A DNA stretch of 64,000 bases from Luteibacter flocculans (GTDB lineage: Bacteria; Pseudomonadota; Gammaproteobacteria; Xanthomonadales; Rhodanobacteraceae): contig NZ_CP063231.1 in NCBI RefSeq assembly GCF_023612255.1, forward strand, positions 2,090,001-2,154,000. Reading direction: 5' to 3'. Positions 61,537 through 64,000 of this stretch are shown here, one piece after another (position 1 is the first letter of the stretch; the number at the start of each line of letters is the position of its first letter). A program made the translations under genes and the position numbers. A model generated the notes under the pieces. That model did not search any database and was not told the origin of the DNA. It saw only the letters and a program-made list of their open reading frames with translations.

Positions 61537-61669
61537 GATCTGCTCCCGCGGGTTGCTAGCGATGGATCAAAGAACGGCCGGGCCGCATCATGCGGGCCCG
61601 GCAAAGAAGCCATTCACGGGGAGAGGGGTGAGCGCTCGCCGAAGCGGCCCCAACGGAACGGCAAACGTC

Positions 61670-61693
61670 GGGCGTCCCGAACACGGGACGCCC
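61670..61693. terminator. hairpin after the TonB receptor gene
   Basis: Perfect 9-bp stem GGGCGTCCC/GGGACGCCC with a 6-bp loop, starting 9 bp after the receptor stop (minus strand). No T-run follows. A second GC-rich stem lies at 61577-61602, before the halogenase start. Confidence 0.6.
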
Positions 61694-61702
61694 TGGATGA
61701 CG

Positions 61703-64000
61703 TCAGAACCACACACCGAGTTGCACACCGTAGGTGCGCGGTGCGAGGTACTGCGATACGTATTCCAATGAGCCGTCGGACATGAGGAAGCGCCCGGCGC
61801 TCGTACGGACCTTTCCGTCGGACACGTTCTGCACGTACGCGTTGACCCACCACTTGTCGCCTGGCTCGCTGTAGCGCAGCGACACGTCGCCACGCGTGTA
61901 CGCCTTCTGCCGGTCACCAGCGCCCAGGTTGAAGTAGCTCAGCCACTGCGAGCTCTGGTACTGCGCGCTGACGCGGGGCGTGAGGCGTCCTCCGTTGGCA
62001 AGGTGGAACGTGTGCTCGTAGATACCCGTAAGCGACACGTTGGGTGCATGAGGCAGATCGTTGCCGGTCACGTTCGCGCAGTTGGCAAGGTTTGACTGCG
62101 GCGGGCATGCCGGCAGGCCCTGATAGTCGTTGGAGCCGGCGTAGATCAGACGACCCAGTTCCTTCTTCGGGATCGCCGAGAAGATGAGGTTGAAGCGGTC
62201 GTTGGTCTGCTGGTAAGCCAGCTCCGTTTCGAAGCCGAGCACCTTGGTGCTGCCGCCGACGTTGGAGAAGCCCAGGCCGTGATTGCCGTCCGGATAAACG
62301 ATGGGCGCGGAGAGCTGGAAGTTCTTGAAGTTCTCGTAATAGACGGCCGAGTTCCAGGTCATGTGGCCATCGAGGAACGTGAACTTGCTGCCGACTTCGT
62401 AGTTGGTCAGCGTCTCGGGCTTGTACAGCGTGCCCGCATCCTGCGTGCCGCCCGACTTGTAGCCGGTGGACACGCTGGCGTAGAGCAGGCCGTTCTCGCT
62501 GACGTCGGTATCCAGGCGCAGCAGCCAGGTCGGCTTACCCTTGCTGTACTTGGCCGTATTGCGCTGCGAAATGGAGAAGCCGTTCGACGGGTCCGGATAC
62601 ACGTCCGGCGAGATCGGCACCTGGGGCACGGTCGGATCGTAAGCCCAGCCCCAGTTGATACCGCCCTCGTTCTTCTTGGTGTCATGCGACCAGCGCGCAC
62701 CACCGGTGAGGCGCCAGTGGTCGCTCAGGTGCCAGGTCGCCTGGCCGAACAGTGCATACGACTCCACCGTCTCCTTGGGCTGGATGAACGAGCCCTGCCA
62801 GTTCACGGTGCCGTAGCGCGTACCGTTCATGATGGGGATGTCGAAGCGGATGCTGTTGTCTTCGTAGCCGTAATAGGCACCGAGGATCCAGTCGACCGTC
62901 TGCGGACCGACGGACTTCAGGTTCAGTTCCTGGCTCCAGTTCTTGTAGCGGGAGTCGTTGGTGCGATCGTCCTGGTAGACGCCGTTGGTGGTGAAGCTGG
63001 TTGGCACGCTGACGCCCACGTCCTGGTCGAAATCGCTTCGACCCGTGTAGTGGTTGTAGCCAGCGATGTAGCTGAGCTGCATGCTGTCGTTGATGTTCCA
63101 GTCCATGCGGCTACGCAGCGTCTTGGACGTGCGGTCCAGGTACGGCGCGGTGTCGATCAGTGCCGACCAGAAATCCTGCCCCTCGCGCGGCTTCTGCATG
63201 AGGCTCATGCTCGGCGTGCCGCGGTCGACGAAGTACTCGTACGAAAGGTTCCACTTGAACGCGTCGCTGGGCTGCCACAGCGCGCTGACGCGCGCGGCGG
63301 ACTGGTCTTGCGAGTTGTATTTGTCGCCGCGCTGCACGTACTGGCCGGGATCGATCGGTTTGAAGTTGGCTAGCGTGCCGCCGGAAGCCGACGACGCAAG
63401 ATACGCCTGCTGTTGCTGCGCGATGCTGGGCAACTGGCCCGACGGGTTCTGGTAATCGACGTAGCCATCGTGCTGCTCGTGCACCACCGCAACACGCATG
63501 GCGAACGTGTTGCTGATGGGCAGGTTGAACGCAGCGCGCGCACCCACCTGGTTGTAGTTGCCCGCGCCCACCTGCGCGTTGCCGTAGAAGCCCGCACCGA
63601 TATCCGGCTTGGCCGTCTGAAAGCTGATGGCGCCGGCGGTGGAGTTGCGACCCCACAGCGTGCCCTGCGGGCCACGCAGCGTCTCGACGCCGTCCATGTC
63701 GAGCAGCAGGCCCGATGCCGCTTCGGCACGCGGTGCATAGACGCCATCGACGAAGGTCGCCACTTCCGGATCGGCGTATTCGGTCTTGGCGCTGTCGTTA
63801 CCGATGCCGCGCAAGGTCAGCGTCACGACACCGTGGTCACCCTGCGACGTACCCTGCAAGCCCGGTACCAGTTTGGTCAGGTCCTGCACGGTCATGACCC
63901 GCTCTCGGTCGAGGGTATCGACGGAGATGGCGGTCACCGCCACGGGCGTCTTCTGCAGCGGCGTTTCGCGCTTGGTCGCGGTCACGGAGACCGCGTCCAG
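61703..64000 (-). CDS. TonB-dependent receptor, 5' end beyond window
   Basis: At least 765 codons; the frame is open to the right edge, so the signal peptide and TonB box are outside. The visible N-terminus has the plug (VSVTATKRETPLQKTPVAVT, LRGPQGTLWGRNSTAGAISF) and the barrel ends with RTYGVQLGVWF, a C-terminal Phe. A typical iron/siderophore or aromatic-type receptor; it probably imports the substrate or inducer linked to the adjacent halogenase. Confidence 0.93.
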   Translation of the reverse strand: MDAVSVTATKRETPLQKTPVAVTAISVDTLDRERVMTVQDLTKLVPGLQGTSQGDHGVVTLTLRGIGNDSAKTEYADPEVATFVDGVYAPRAEAASGLLLDMDGVETLRGPQGTLWGRNSTAGAISFQTAKPDIGAGFYGNAQVGAGNYNQVGARAAFNLPISNTFAMRVAVVHEQHDGYVDYQNPSGQLPSIAQQQQAYLASSASGGTLANFKPIDPGQYVQRGDKYNSQDQSAARVSALWQPSDAFKWNLSYEYFVDRGTPSMSLMQKPREGQDFWSALIDTAPYLDRTSKTLRSRMDWNINDSMQLSYIAGYNHYTGRSDFDQDVGVSVPTSFTTNGVYQDDRTNDSRYKNWSQELNLKSVGPQTVDWILGAYYGYEDNSIRFDIPIMNGTRYGTVNWQGSFIQPKETVESYALFGQATWHLSDHWRLTGGARWSHDTKKNEGGINWGWAYDPTVPQVPISPDVYPDPSNGFSISQRNTAKYSKGKPTWLLRLDTDVSENGLLYASVSTGYKSGGTQDAGTLYKPETLTNYEVGSKFTFLDGHMTWNSAVYYENFKNFQLSAPIVYPDGNHGLGFSNVGGSTKVLGFETELAYQQTNDRFNLIFSAIPKKELGRLIYAGSNDYQGLPACPPQSNLANCANVTGNDLPHAPNVSLTGIYEHTFHLANGGRLTPRVSAQYQSSQWLSYFNLGAGDRQKAYTRGDVSLRYSEPGDKWWVNAYVQNVSDGKVRTSAGRFLMSDGSLEYVSQYLAPRTYGVQLGVWF

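Overview
The window is GC-rich DNA of gammaproteobacterial type. The gene content fits the Rhodanobacteraceae within Xanthomonadales (a Luteibacter- or Dyella-like genome): an OprD-type porin, TonB-dependent receptors with a tryptophan-halogenase-family protein, a Rhs protein, and a filamentous phage integrated at a XerCD dif site. The taxon is inferred, because no rRNA or tRNA gene is present to confirm it. The dif site means the window spans the chromosome terminus.

Layout. 1-4.8 kb: 5' end of an OprD-like porin, an AraC regulator, then a fumC-cupin-mqo operon that converts fumarate to oxaloacetate, and a frameshifted small gene. 4.8-7.7 kb: eroded DNA carrying a hipBA toxin-antitoxin pair with a palindromic operator. 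7.7-15.2 kb: a complete inovirus prophage between two dif-like sites. It has replication protein, ssDNA-binding protein, major coat protein, adsorption protein (frameshifted in its Gly-Ser-Thr linker), pVI-like protein and Zot, several overlapping small genes, two intrinsic terminators, and a divergent HTH regulator preceded by paired operators. The regulator reading frame crosses the right attachment site. In the circular phage it would have a different C-terminus and would be joined to a downstream 85-aa gene. 15.2-17.2 kb: a degenerate Rhs locus with a short signal-peptide-bearing Rhs protein ending in a glucosaminidase-like domain, coupled to a secreted candidate immunity protein.

17.7-36.5 kb is mostly ordinary chromosome: two SDR/AraC divergent pairs, an ICMT-like methyltransferase, a serine hydrolase, an S41 peptidase, a DUF1800/DUF1501 pair, a large TonB-dependent receptor behind a LacI-type palindrome, a diguanylate cyclase, an ArsR/SRPBCC pair and a PQQ-type sugar dehydrogenase. 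36.5-46.7 kb is a low-oxygen or stress cluster: SDR, Hat-like protein, glycogen phosphorylase, debranching enzyme, Nramp-like transporter, phosphotransacetylase-like protein, universal stress protein and CBS protein. Six FNR/Anr-type boxes lie in its intergenic gaps. 46.7-49.3 kb holds a PaiB-like protein, a two-repeat OB-like protein and an MFS carrier.

49.4-54.5 kb is a class II lanthipeptide cluster: a 62-aa precursor with four C-terminal cysteines, a LanM synthetase with intact dehydratase and cyclase motifs, and a divergent SyrD/PvdE-type exporter that lacks a leader-peptidase domain. 54.5-64 kb holds a DUF5694-like protein, an AraC regulator, an M3 peptidase, a serine hydrolase, a REP-like array, a tryptophan-halogenase-family protein and a TonB-dependent receptor that runs off the right edge.
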